A DNA stretch of 64,000 bases, taken from Doryteuthis pealeii. Taxonomy: Eukaryota; Mollusca; Cephalopoda; Myopsida; Loliginidae. Below the pieces are notes generated by a model. The model was not told the origin of the DNA, searched no databases, and saw nothing but the letters and a program-made list of their open reading frames with translations. The translations under genes were made by a program, and so were the position numbers. Of the stretch, positions 34,000 to 44,865 are shown piece by piece. How positions within the stretch are numbered: the first letter of the stretch is position 1; every line of letters begins with the position of its first letter. The stretch is taken from assembly GCA_023376005.1 (NCBI GenBank), contig CM042138.1:98416776-98480775 (forward strand), in the 5' to 3' direction.

Positions 34000-34665
34000 A
34001 AGAAGCAATGTCTGACAAGATTTGAACTCAAATCTTATATTCTTGGGAACTCTTCTGAAATAGGTAGTGTACCAGAATGATGTATGTTGCATAGGCCAAA
34101 CTTGTAGTTGTAGTAGTAGTCATCGTTAGTAGTAGTAATTGTCATTAGTTTTAGAAACAACATACTCAAGGCTTATAGTCACAAAGGGTTGTTTATTCCT
34201 TTCAGGCTTGTGGGTTCTTTTTCAGAGAGAAGGAAAGATAAGAGAGAGAGAGGTATGGTCAATCTAATCTATCTTCTAACATAGTATCATGTTCTGTACT
34301 ACTATGTGAAACCCATATGGGGGAACCCAGAAAAGCCCCTGTCTGCCTCCCGTGAAGCCTAGCCCAAAAAAGGAAGATTTTCCTCCTCTTCTGTTTCTCG
34401 TCTTGGGGTCACATCCGTTTCTGGTCAAAACCTGGAACTTCCGTTTTTATTTTTAAATCTATTTCCGGGGTCATTTTTCGGTCATTGCTGGCACCCTGTT
34501 GTGTGTTTACTCTTCCAAACTTTAACCTTTGTTCTTATTTATTTTTCTTCTCTTTCTCCAGAAATCTAATTACCATTTTATTTTTCAATTCCCGAATTCC
34601 CTGTAGACCATAATAATTACCCTACAGTAGAAATTAGTAGAGAAAGTTATTTTTTGTGTCATTTT
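34000..34665. other. Unassigned intronic sequence
   Basis: Contains a GC-richer stretch (34310-34500) with no open frame or known repeat. A purine-rich GAGAGAGAG run is at 34243. Confidence 0.4.
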
Positions 34666-34682
34666 GTTTGTTTACACCAAGT

Positions 34683-34778
34683 GGAAGAAAAAAAGTTAAA
34701 AAAATCAATGACAATGCAACATGAAATTGTCCAACTTTTTTTGAGATAGTGCATTGTTGTCATTGATTTTTTTAATTC
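34683..34778. repeat. Imperfect inverted repeat, about 34-bp arms
   Basis: AAAAAATCAATGACAATGCA faces TGCATTGTTGTCATTGATTT around a 30-bp centre. Confidence 0.85.
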
Positions 34779-34794
34779 TTTTATTTTTGTTGCT

Positions 34795-35515
34795 TCTTAT
34801 TGTAGTGCTATTTAGGATCCCATCTATAGGTCAAATAGATATGTTTGAAAATTATTAATATTGGATAGGAATATATAAAACCACAATTGTGTGTAAACAA
34901 ATTATTATAATTAAATAGAATTATTAATGTTAGATAGCAAGATAAGAATAATTACTTGAAGGTAAAATTTTTTAGAAAGGATTATTAATAGTTACTTGAA
35001 ACCATATAATTGCTTACAAAATTATTTGTATTAGATAGGAATACTTAAAACCATATAACTGTATGCAAACAAATCATTATAGGCAAATAAAAAAGTGTAA
35101 TAGAACATTGAAAATATAGTTATGATTGTAATCAAACATTTACAAATGAATCAAATATAATTATTTAATTGAATACAAAATATTTATGTTAAGAATAGTT
35201 ACTTGAAGGGATCAAGTATCAAATAAGCACCCCAGCTAAGACAAAAAAAAAAGAAAGAAAAAAAGTCTGTTGCATTTGTTTACAAAAAAATGAAAGTTTG
35301 CGGTAAAAAGCAAAAGCTGTTCTTTTGAAAAATTGCTCTTAGCTGGGGTGCTTGTTTGGATACTTGATCTATTTGAAGCTAAAATTATTAGTGCAATTGA
35401 TGAAACCATAACAATTTGCAAACAAATTATTATTATTAAATAGAATTATTAATGTTAGATAGGAATACTTAAAGCCATTTAACTATATGCAAATTATTTG
35501 TGTTAAGAATCATTA
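34795..35515 (+). mobile_element. SINE family B 3' region, expanded
   Basis: Starts at the GTAGTGCTATTTAGGATCCC block and continues with many tail units (TTACTTGAAACCATATAAT). A small inverted-repeat element lies inside at 35209-35371. Confidence 0.7.
35209..35371. mobile_element. Short inverted-repeat element (MITE-like)
   Basis: The ends GATCAAGTATCAAATAAGCA and the reverse complement of GATCAAGTATCCAAACAAGC both continue into CCCCAGCTAAGA, giving about 32-bp inverted ends. Confidence 0.8.
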
Positions 35516-35932
35516 CGAAATATCCACATTTCCAGAAGTTTTGTAGAATGTGAAGGTGGAAGATAGTGGCCAAAGATATAATGATTCAAAACTACAAAGA
35601 GAAATGGTTCTGAATTGAATCCATGTCAAATTTGAAATAAAGATTGACAAATTGTCAACTTCATTGAAGGAATCTATTGTTTTTTTAAATTTTTTATTGC
35701 AACCCACTTGATTCATTATTTCTAACAGTGCAAAATAGGTTATATATAATCAGACTTCCCTGAGGCAAAAGGAACATGAGTTTGAGTCTCACTGTGTACT
35801 TTTCCTTTATTGTTTCTGATTTATGTTGTTCCTTGGTGTTGTAGAAATAATGATCGGAGTTTTTAAATTTTTTAAATAAAAACCAAATGAAAATAAAATA
35901 GATGGAAGAAAGTACCAGTTAACACAGTTAAT

Positions 35933-35970
35933 TAGCTTAAAAGCTGCCCTATCAGGCAGCAATTAAGCTA
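35933..35970. repeat. Hairpin TAGCTTAA/GCTGCC
   Basis: An 8-bp and a 6-bp stem separated by a 2x2 internal loop, with a 6-base apical loop. Confidence 0.85.
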
Positions 35971-36644
35971 TCTTCTTTGGAGAGCTCTTAATTGGTCCTT
36001 CAATCCAACAATAACACTTCCTGCATTGATGAGTACATATTAAATTTTATCATATAAAAAAATTTGTTGCAAAACATTGGCCTGGAATGTTTTTAATTTG
36101 CTTGTGGAGTTAGTCTGATTCCAAAATAGTATGATATGTTGGGCTACGGTCTCTAGGAGTAAAGTTGAAATAATGTGACACACTAGCATTCACATTTATC
36201 ATTAAAAATGATTGACAAAAGCTTTATCTGAAAGTAAAAAGGAATAAAAGATAGTATAAACACTTTTATTTTTTGAATAGAAAAAAATATTGCCAAAAAG
36301 ATCGAGAATAAGAGATGAGTTATAGGTCTCAATTTTAACTTCTGCAAACCAATGGCTCTTGTAGCTTAATTGGTAAAGCAGCTGGTTCTATTAACTCATC
36401 TTCCCCAAGGTGAATTTAATTATCACTGAGAGATTATCTTTTATTATCATCTCTAATCTAAACTATTTTTTCTTGCAGAGATGGTTACATGAGTTACAGT
36501 AAAACTAAAGTAGCTTAGAATTTAAAAATTAAAGAAAATTCTTATAAAAATTAATAACTGTCATTCTTAACAGTTTTACAATTTTGCTTTATCATAAAAA
36601 TAAATACTAGTTGCTATAGAACATTTTATTTTCTTTCTTTTTGG

Positions 36645-37310
36645 GCTTCCATATGGAAATCTGATCTCTCTACACAAGCCAAATCCTTGCCTGGAGAAGG
36701 CAGCAGGGAACATTGGCTTCTATGTGAACTCTGATAAAACTGAATTCATTTGTTTAAAAAAGGAAGGAGGTATCTCCACACTCAATGATAAACCTCTAAA
36801 ATTGGAACAATTCCCGTACTTAGTTAGTAATATCTCATCCATAGAAAGTGATGGTAATAGGGAAGGCATGGACTGCTATAGAGAGACAGATTATCAATCA
36901 TAAGAAAATCTGATCTAACTTTGAAGTTAAAACAACAATTCTTCCAAGCTGTAGTTGTATCAGTGCTACTGTACAGCTGCACCACTTAGACCCTAATGAA
37001 ATGCCTACAGAATAAGCTAGATGGGAGTTGCACAAGAATACTGCATGTGATCTTAAACAACATCCCACAAGATAGCAGTTGTGTGGCCACTTGCCCCCTA
37101 TCATACAAACAATCTGAATAAGACGAACAAGACCTGCTGGACACTGCTGGAGAAGCAAGGATGGATCGTCCAGCAAAGTCTTATATTGACTGACTGATTG
37201 ATATTGGATGCTGCGCAGAGGACCTCCTGAGGGGGATGAATGATAGGGACAGTAGGCGAGAGATTGTCATTGTATTTGTGCTACTAGTGCGACATGATGA
37301 TGAAATAGCA
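36645..37310 (+). mobile_element. LINE fragment, RT C-terminal to 3' end
   Basis: Coding remnants include GFYVNSDKTEFI-like, the ISSIESD block, YSCTT-like, and the 3' segment LEDLLRG-like near 37220. It is frameshifted throughout and ends about 50 bp before TPC1 exon 2. Confidence 0.75.
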
Positions 37311-37357
37311 GCAATTTTATTTATTTTAAATATTGTTTGTTTTCTTTTTTCTTTCAG

Positions 37358-37674
37358 TCGAAGCTGAGAATGAAGACATGTGCAACCGTGAAGGAGAGAT
37401 GTTAACGAGCCTTGCAGATGACATTGCAGCTTCCCAACGGACACTTTGCTCTTATAAGTGGAATCTTAATTATCAGGAAGCGGCAATATTTCTGCAAGAA
37501 GGAGAAAATAATGACAAATACGATACGCATCCAACGAGCTATGATGCTCTCCCTGCTTACCAAATTGCTCATAACAAATGGTTCTACATGCTTGACCTCT
37601 CAGCGTCCATTATTCTTCTCTCTTTGGCCATTTGTGAGAGACCAGCTGCCAAAGGAATGGCACTCCCTGTTGGG
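37358..37674 (+). CDS. TPCN1: TPC1 coding exon 2: N-terminal tail and helix IS1
   Basis: The acceptor is a pyrimidine run ending CAG at 37357 and the donor is GTAAGT at 37675. The exon carries 105 codons plus two leading bases. It contains the TPC1 hallmark NYQEAAIFLQEGENNDK (about residues 71-87), followed by THP and an amphipathic stretch leading to helix IS1 (FYMLDLSASIILLSLAICE). From memory of the family, animal TPC1 proteins carry a nearly identical NYQEAA block just before IS1, and this is the strongest evidence for TPC1 over TPC2 or TPC3. The exon ends in phase 0 after ALPVG. A LINE fragment ends about 50 bp upstream of the acceptor. Confidence 0.95.
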
Positions 37675-37911
37675 GTAAGTTCTAAAAATTACCAAAATTT
37701 AAAACCTATTTCATCTTCCTTGCTAGGAAATGAAGCCTATAGAAAAAGATCCATACTTATAGTATTGTTATATGTTATTGGCATTTCAGTCTTGGAAGAC
37801 TATAATATAGTTTTTGTGCCCCTGAAGTTACGGCGCTTCCTGTGATTGAAGTCCAATGTTTGAAAAACATTCTTGATAACAGATGTCGCATTTGAAGGCT
37901 GTTTATAGTAA

Positions 37912-38174
37912 GTAAAGTCAGCAAAATTGTCTATTGTTGGTATCAGCCAAACACTGAGTGAGTTTATCCCCTTTTTGCTAGTGCTAGACCAGGGATATTG
38001 TTTCTGCTGAGATGGGGCACCACACCTACCGTCTGTTCCCAGATACTTTACCACACAGATCAGATTACCCAAGCTGTGCTATTCATGTGCGGAGTTGGCA
38101 AGGACTGGTTTTGAATCTGGAACCTTGTGATTCCTAGGTGGATGCTCTTCCAACTGAGCTAAACTGCCCACTTT
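37912..38174 (-). mobile_element. SINE family A
   Basis: On the minus strand TTAGCTCAGTTGGAAGAGCA and the GTGCTAGCAAAAAGGGGATA block. It lies 240 bp downstream of exon 2. Confidence 0.85.
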
Positions 38175-39015
38175 TACTCTTATAATATATATGCCTTAAT
38201 TCGGAAATATCTAAATTAATCAGTGAATTTATTGTAAGTTTTTAATTGACAGTAATTAACAATGTCAAGGTCATCATGAGGAAATAAAATAATACATAAA
38301 AAGACGATGTCTGTTTCAACTCAACCTCCTTTTATTTGTTTTAGAGTTTGCAATAAAACTTTTTGAGTTGGTCATATTATTATATTCATTCCCACTACCA
38401 AAATGATTATCTCAACTTGTTAAAATGATATAAAATCAAAATATATTATTATAAATAAAAATCTAACACAAAAAAATGTAAAGTATTACATACTGGATCC
38501 AAAACCATTAGAGTTGAATATAAATTAAGCAACAGAGAAATAAAGAAAAAAAAAGTAAATGAGGAAGGCAATATAGACAAAGAAATCAGTTGTATTTTCA
38601 ATATTTTTTTGTTTTGTTTTGCAAAATACATCTCTAAAATGTGGTGGGATGCATCATCAGTGATGTTCTTTAGTTCATTGGGAGTGTCAGATTTTTTTCA
38701 ACATTATACTCCTTCGCTAAAGTGACCTGGCTAAGATTGATCACGTCTCAGCCTGCATCCAATATAGTTCTTTGTCAGCACTTTCTGCATTACTCTAAGC
38801 TAACAAATAAATGGCTTCATGTTTTGTCCTTTATACACACGTGGTCAGGTTATGATTTGACCAATGAGCAATTATCTCCAGTCTTCCACTTTGGTAACTT
38901 TCCTTACAAATATGTTGTTCGTTACTGAGAATACAACTGAGTGTTTTTCTTTTTTCTTTCAAATATCAAAACCAAAAAAGAGAAAATGCATACATTAAAA
39001 TAATAGTACATTATC
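38175..39015. other. Unassigned sequence in intron 2
   Basis: AT-rich with no recognised repeat family or RNA. Confidence 0.4.
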
Positions 39016-39824
39016 CTTGGTCATGTTACCAGTTGTGGCACTATTCCTTCTTTTATCCTAAAACAAATCTCTTTCACTGACTGACTTGGTCATGTTACCA
39101 GTTGTGGCACTATTCCTTCTTTTATCCTAAAACAAATCTCTTCACTGACTGACTTGGTCATGTTACCAGTTGTGGCACTATCCTTCTTTTATCCTAAAAC
39201 AAATCTCTTCACTGACTGACTTGGTCATGTTACCAGTTGTGGCACTATCCTTCTTTTTCCTAAAACAAATCTCTTCACTGACTGACTTGGTCATGTTGTG
39301 GCACTTCCTTTTTTATCCTAAAACAAATCTCTTCACTGACTGACTTGGTCATGTTACCAGTTGTGGCACTATTCCTTCTTTTATCCTAAAACAAATCTCT
39401 TCACTGACTGACTTGGTCATGTTACCAGTTTTGTGGCACTATCCCTTCTTTTATCCTAAAACAAATCTCTTCACTGACTGACTTGGTCATGTTACCAGTT
39501 GTGGCACTATCCCTTCTTTTATCCTAAAACAAATCTCTTCACTGACTGACTTGGTCATGTTACCAGTTGTGGCACTATTCCTTCTTTTATCCTAAAACAA
39601 ATCTCTTCACTGACTGACTTGGTCATGTTACAGTTGTGGCACTATCCCTTCTTTTATCCTAAAAACAAATCTCTTTCACTGACTGACTTGGTCATGTTAC
39701 CAGTTGTGGCACTATCCTTCTTTTATCCTAAAACAAATCTCTTCACTGACTGACTTGGTCATGTTACCAGTTGTGGCACTATCCCTTCTTTTATCCTAAA
39801 ACAAATCTCTCACTGACTGACTTC
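39016..39824 (+). repeat. Minisatellite, about 68-bp unit, about 12 copies
   Basis: The unit runs from TTGGTCATGTTACCAGTTGT through GGCACTATCCCTTC and TTTTATCCTAAAACAAATCT to CTTCACTGACTGAC. Copies differ by 1-3 bases, and one lacks the ACCAGTT block. Confidence 0.97.
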
Positions 39825-40277
39825 CCGCCATACTGTGTTTGTGTTTTTGAAAAAAACAAAACTGTGTTGCATACTACTTCTTAACTTCTCAGCTAACAGG
39901 TACTGTGTTCTTTCATCAGGTTGTATCCGGGGTTCTTCTTCATTGGGGTTGTCTGTTTCTCTTTCATCTTTATTATTATATAATCAGGAACAAGGAAACC
40001 TTTTTTTTGTGTACGCTTTTTTTATTCATATTCTCGATTCTTGAACCTCATGCATGCAGGGAGAGAAGCAGCAGATGGAAAGACACATTTGACCGCACAA
40101 CTCTGGTTAATTTTAAATCTACATTTCTAAGAGTCGCCCAATCACATGACTCTCTAAACCAATGAGAGGCCTGCTTTGAATGACTCTGGAATAAGAGACC
40201 TGTCAATTTAAATCTCAATGATTTTCCAATTGTAATTTTTCAGGTTATGGTTAATTTTAAAATCTAAACTACATTTC

Positions 40278-40615
40278 CCACCTGTCAGCTGGGGCAGAAG
40301 AATACACCCTGCACCTCTGCAGAGGGGTAAAATCACCCAATGGGGCCACCTGTTGGCTGTAGGTGGCAACCTGTGATGCTTAAGGATGAAACCCTGGTGG
40401 CTGAGCAGTCCATGACATGCAATGCTCTACTTAGGCTAGACAGGTAGTTGGAGATGTCCTCTGATCAATTGGCTAATCACATCAAGCCCTAGCACCTATA
40501 TGATTGTCCCAATCCTATTACCTTTATGGCAACCCCTAACCCTTTTGTATCATGAATGTGCTAGAAGGTGGTGGCTGAGGGTCTTAGTGTTCTGGGTATG
40601 ATGTTAAACTATTTA
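40278..40615 (+). mobile_element. SINE family C
   Basis: Head CCTGTCAGCTGGGGCAGAAG to GGTGGTGGCTGAGGGTCTTA. It lacks the TA tract and tail. Confidence 0.85.
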
Positions 40616-40659
40616 ATTTATCCTTTCACTTGAACTGGTTATTGTGTAGGTTGGTCTGA

Positions 40660-41770
40660 AAGAATATCAGTCTCAACCTCCTTTTGGCTCAAGAGACCAA
40701 TAGTATCACAAATGTACATTCAAAATTAATATTACAAGAAGAATATCCAATTGCAGTGATGCTGGTAGCTTTTGAATTTAGTGCATCCTCAGATGCACAG
40801 ATTTGCTTTGAATGAATCGTCGGGAAAATTTACGGGTCCCAATTAAAGTTTCTCAATAGATTATAGGGATTTTATTTATGATCTGGGGGAAACAACTAAA
40901 GCTGTCTAACTTCTACCTTGTAACCTATCCTGTGTAATTCATTTCTAAGAAACTATTGAAATGTATTTACAGTAAGCTTGAAATGATGACGCATGGATAC
41001 AATTTTATTGTGTCCTTTTAGATTTTTTTTGCATAAGGGACACAGAACACATACCAATCAGCATCTCTGCAATTGTATATCCTTTTTGTACTATAATTTT
41101 AAAGATATTTTCCATTATCTGTTACTAAAATAATTACAATAATTAGAAACAATTTCAGGAATCTTTTGTCATTCTTTATAGACATAATCTTCAAGTTATT
41201 GCAGATTTGTTGGTTTTCTTGCTCTGTCCCACTTTTTAAAATTCCTTCCATAAGTTCTCAATTAGATTCAGGTCAGGACTCTATGAAGGCCAAGGTAAAA
41301 TATATTTATTTTTTTATCCTTAAGGTATTTCTGGATTAAGTTAGAAATATGTTTCAAATTATTGTCATGCATAAAGCTCCAATTATGTATCAGATTTAGA
41401 ACATACTTTCAATGTAAATACCTAATTTCAAGTTGGAAACTCCCCTCTTCCGTCAAGACATTATTTGTTGATATGAAAAATCCTCTTTCAGGATCACAAT
41501 GTTTTTTTTTTTTTCAAGTCACCCATGCATATATGAGCTTAAGAAAAAAAAAAACAAGATCAAAAGAACTATTGTCTGATCCTGAGAAAGATATCTATCA
41601 ACAAGCCATGACAATAAATAAAGAAAAGAAGCATTCTTTTTAATGCTGGCTGGTGATTTAAATTTTCTCTTGAACTATTGTGTAAGTTGTTCTGAAAGAT
41701 TATCAGTCTCAGTCTCCTCTTGACTCAGGAGGCCATAGTATCACAAAAAATGTATATATAAAATTAATAG
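40660..41770 (-). mobile_element. Tc1-like element remnant, copy 1 (MITE inserted)
   Basis: The minus strand near 41260-41390 reads MHDNNLKHISNLIQKYLKD, then after a frameshift PDLNLIENLWK-like. These are the second Asp and the Glu regions of a DD34E Tc1 transposase. A MITE splits the left side at 40756-41072. Confidence 0.75.
40756..41072 (+). mobile_element. GATGCTGATAG MITE with CAATTG target duplication
   Basis: A full-length element with CAATTG outside both ends. The paralogous Tc1 copy at about 41955 has one CAATTG and no insertion. Confidence 0.9.
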
Positions 41771-41784
41771 TACAATATTTTTCT

Positions 41785-41935
41785 GAATTTTTGAGATGAG
41801 GCTTGATAATTTGCATTAGTTGGATTATTTGGCCTAGTGTCCTTATCTTTATTGTTATCTGTTGCCAAAACATTGTGCAGATGACAATAAAGACGAGGAC
41901 AATAGTTTAAATAATCCAAATAATACAAGAAGAGT
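41785..41935. mobile_element. Palindromic element P, short copy
   Basis: The left arm GATGAGGCTTGATAATTTGC and right arm GACGAGGACAATAGTTTAAA are parts of the inverted ends seen at 43975-44770. Confidence 0.7.
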
Positions 41936-42450
41936 AATAATCAATTGTATATTATTTTTGACTTATAATTTAAAAAATCTTTTCCATCATCTGTTACTAC
42001 ATTAAACAAACAATTTCAAGGATATTTTGCCATCCTCTATGGATATAATTTTTTATTCCAGACTTTTTACTTTACTTGTTCTTAAGCCTTTTTTTTTTAT
42101 TCATTCCATAAGTTTTCAATTAGATTCAGGTCAGGACTCTATGAAGGCCAAGATAAAATATTTTTTTTTTATCCTTAAGGTATTTCTGGATTAAGTTAGA
42201 AATATGTTTCAGATTATTGTCATGCATAAAGCTCCAATTTTTTGTTTTGTTTTTTAGATTTGTAACATACTTTCAACCTGGGATAAGTAAATACCTACTT
42301 TCAGATTGACATTGAATATTATTACAATAATTCCACTTTCATTATACCAGTAACTTTTATTAAGCTTCCATTTATAGAGATTCCCCCCTCCCCACCAAAG
42401 CATGATATGCCATCCTCCATGTTTTGTTGTAGCAATGGTATTGAGGTATG
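41936..42450 (-). mobile_element. Tc1-like element remnant, copy 2
   Basis: A direct repeat of copy 1 (ATTAGATTCAGGTCAGGACT is shared). Both DD34E-region segments are recognisable on the minus strand. Confidence 0.75.
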
Positions 42451-42627
42451 TTAAAAATGTATTAAGACTGAAGTTCTATTCACAAAGACAGAAATGTACA
42501 ATAAATTAAATGCTTCATTCATTTGAAAACTCACTGGAATAGATGTGTTGAATGCCAAGGGACTATTTTGAATAAAATTAATTTTTCATTCATTTTTTTT
42601 TTTTTGTTAAATACAGCTTTTGTAAAA

Positions 42628-42681
42628 CCACACACACACACACACACACCTGCATATAGTATATATATATATATATATATA
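42628..42681. repeat. (CA)n and (TA)n microsatellites
   Basis: CA run 42628-42648 and TA run 42659-42681. Confidence 0.95.
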
Positions 42682-43010
42682 TGAGTAAGAAAAGGTGGAA
42701 TGAAAACATCACACAATGCTGTTAAAGAAGAAAACAATTTATAATATAATCATAGCTGATATTGATCAATATTTCGATTTTACAAAAATCATCATCAGAG
42801 CTCATTCACTCCCGTAGTTGTTTGGGTCGGAGAGGAAAGTCAAAATGAGTTTACAAAACACAAAAAAACCTTAATACTGCAAAAAAAAAAAACGAAAGAC
42901 GTTACAATATTCACCAACGTGGGCATTTCTTCTTTAACAGCATTGTGTGATGTTTTCATTCCACCTTTCTTACTCATATTGTCGGATTCATTTCCTTTCT
43001 TTTAACTTAT
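42682..43010 (-). mobile_element. (TA)n-bounded hammerhead element with 45-50-bp inverted ends
   Basis: Inverted ends ATGAGTAAGAAAAGGTGGAA (left) and TTCCACCTTTCTTACTCAT (right). It carries the ribozyme motif at 42742-42806. Confidence 0.8.
42742..42806 (-). ncRNA. Hammerhead ribozyme motif, apparently intact
   Basis: On the minus strand: CTGATGA (42792-42798), stem II GATTTT/AAAATC with loop TGT, GAAA (42772-42775), stem III AUAUU/AAUAU with loop GATC, predicted cut after AUC (42758), and stem I AGCT (42799-42802) with AGCT (42754-42757). Confidence 0.85.
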
Positions 43011-43030
43011 ATAATATATATATATATATA
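43011..43030. repeat. (TA)n microsatellite
   Basis: Short TA run separating two ribozyme elements. Confidence 0.9.
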
Positions 43031-43280
43031 TTTAAATAAATAACAAAAGACTTATAGATCTTGCATTATAGACTATTTCAGGGAGCTTAGACAAAAATGT
43101 CTAATTCTCCCGACTCATCAGATGCGAATGATGAATTCTTTATTTTTAAGGCATTTGAAAACAGATTTTTGCTCTGTGACTCTAACAATAAGAGCACACA
43201 TTGAGCTCTCAAACTGCGACAAGTTGTTTTTAAAAAAAACCTATGTTGTAAGGAAGATTTCTTCTCTGGACTTTTGGATT
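43031..43280 (-). mobile_element. (TA)n-bounded hammerhead element, second family
   Basis: Shares AATAACAAAAGACTTA, GAGCACACATTGAGCTCTCA and CTGGACTTTTGGATTATA with the element at 52610-52915. TA tracts lie on both sides. Confidence 0.8.
43061..43127 (-). ncRNA. Hammerhead ribozyme motif, long stem II
   Basis: On the minus strand: CTGATGA (43115-43121), stem II GGGAG/CTCCC capped by TTAGAC/GTCTAA, GAAA (43076-43079), a 3-bp stem III (AUA/UAU, loop GUC), cut predicted after AUA at 43067, and stem I GCAT/ATGC. Confidence 0.8.
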
Positions 43281-43302
43281 ATATTATATATATATATATA
43301 TA
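43281..43302. repeat. (TA)n microsatellite
   Basis: TA run. Confidence 0.9.
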
Positions 43303-43658
43303 TTGTATAAAATGAACTCATGAATTGTCACTCCTTCAAAGTATTGAAAAGAATGCCTTTATTGTTCTCGATCTAGCATTTATTTTTTTTTTGCTTAATA
43401 CAGAGATATTTTTTTTATAGTGTCTTAGAAATATTAATTTAAATCACAAAGAAAAAGATTTATTTAAAAACCTAGCATTACTAAAGATTAAAGAGAGATA
43501 AAATATCCAAACAATTTAATATGCATAATCATATTTTATACAGAACATATAAAAAAAAATGTCACTTTATATATATAATGTGTGCATGTGTGTGTATATA
43601 TTTAAAGTCATTTGATAACAATGAAATGACTCTAAAATCTAATATTTTCTTTTCTTAG

Positions 43659-43772
43659 ATCCATGGTTCTCTAGAGCTGTTTTGTCTCCTAATTTTGACT
43701 CTGTCTCTTGGTATACGATTGAAATGGCTTAAAGGAAAGACATTCTTTAAACATAAAAGAACTGCCATAAAA
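43659..43772 (+). CDS. TPCN1: TPC1 coding exon 3: helix IS2
   Basis: Thirty-eight codons between a CTTAG acceptor and a GTAAGT donor, phase 0 at both ends. It encodes IHGSLELFCLL followed by a hydrophobic helix (IS2) and the basic loop WLKGKTFFKHKRTAIK. The LELF and HKRT blocks match the family at this position. Confidence 0.93.
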
Positions 43773-43974
43773 GTAAGTATATTTGATTTTTAGATGCTGT
43801 ATTTTTTAAATATTTTAAACTATTTAGAAAAAAAAAATGTATTGACCAAAATTGAAGTTAATGCTAAAAAATAAGTTTAAAATCTGCAAAGAATAATTTA
43901 CTGAACTTATAACTTTATTATACACATAAAATCAATTCATGAGAACATCAATAATGTTATTTGTCTGAATTTTT

Positions 43975-44770
43975 TTAGATGAGGCTTGATAATTTGTATT
44001 ATTTAGATTTTTTTTGACTGTTCTCCTCATCTTTATTGTTATATTCACAACTTTTCAGACTGTAAAATAATTAAAGTTCCAATTACTGTCGAACTGGGAA
44101 GACAAGGCAACAAACGGTTGTAACTCAAATACAAACCCGAATGTTACAAAGTCCACTGCAAAATGACAAAGTATATATAAGACTCCACAATGTCATTCAA
44201 ATCAAGCAGTCAAGCAGAACTCAAGGACTGGAATCACCCAAATCACCCAGATTCATGGATGGATCATTCTTGATTCCTATTTATACCAGCTGTCTTGGAC
44301 ACTGCTTGAGTTGTACTTAGTTAGCTGCTATTAAAACCAACAGTAGACTAACTGACTTCAATACAGACGATGTGCCTCTGGTGTTCTTTTGTTGTTTCTT
44401 GTTGAACCCTGGAACCTTCTTGTTGAACTCATGAGCCTCCATATCATAATTGGGAGCCTTCACAGAACTTCAAACCAAACCCTTTATTTAATCCATTGGG
44501 GTAGATTGTTCTCATTCCATTAACCATGAATGGGTACAAGTGTTAAGCTAGGTTAAGTATTCTATGTTATTATCGCCCATAGTCAGGATTGAACCTGCAA
44601 CCTACAGATGATTGACTCTTACAACTGTATTAACTCAACCCTTATATCCATTGTGGCATTTGTCCAACTGGATTCACTCAGTGATGTAGTGGCGCATCAG
44701 TCAAAATGTGTATTAAATGATAAAGATGAGGACAACAGTCTGAAAAATTTAAATAATTCAAATTAATGTT
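43975..44770. mobile_element. Palindromic element P, long copy
   Basis: The left end TTTAGATTTTTTTTGACTGT and right end ACAGTCTGAAAAATTTAAAT are inverted, extending about 45 bp through TCCTCATCTTTAT. The interior shares CCATTGGGGTAGATTGTTCT with the reverse-oriented copy near 60500. No coding capacity is seen. Confidence 0.75.
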
Positions 44771-44865
44771 TTTTTGAGAATGATTAAACTGCAAAATGGT
44801 TAAAATTGTTAGTTAAAATGTCATTATTACATAACTTATTTAGATTAACATCTTCATCTATTTTG

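Noticed and set aside
36355..36420. TAGCTTAATTGGTAAAGCAG resembling a tRNA A box
   Set aside because: No B box or tRNA fold follows; probably a SINE scrap.
37333..37357. Upstream ATG in frame with exon 2 (FVFFFLS...)
   Set aside because: It lies in the polypyrimidine tract of a good splice acceptor, and the encoded stretch is not conserved.
38660..38690. CTGATGA on the minus strand near a TGCATC/GATGTA pair
   Set aside because: No GAAA follows the possible stem II and no stem III or I can be drawn; not a hammerhead.
39016..39824. Regular repeats of about 68 bp that could suggest a CRISPR array
   Set aside because: The whole unit repeats without unique spacers and the context is eukaryotic; it is a minisatellite.
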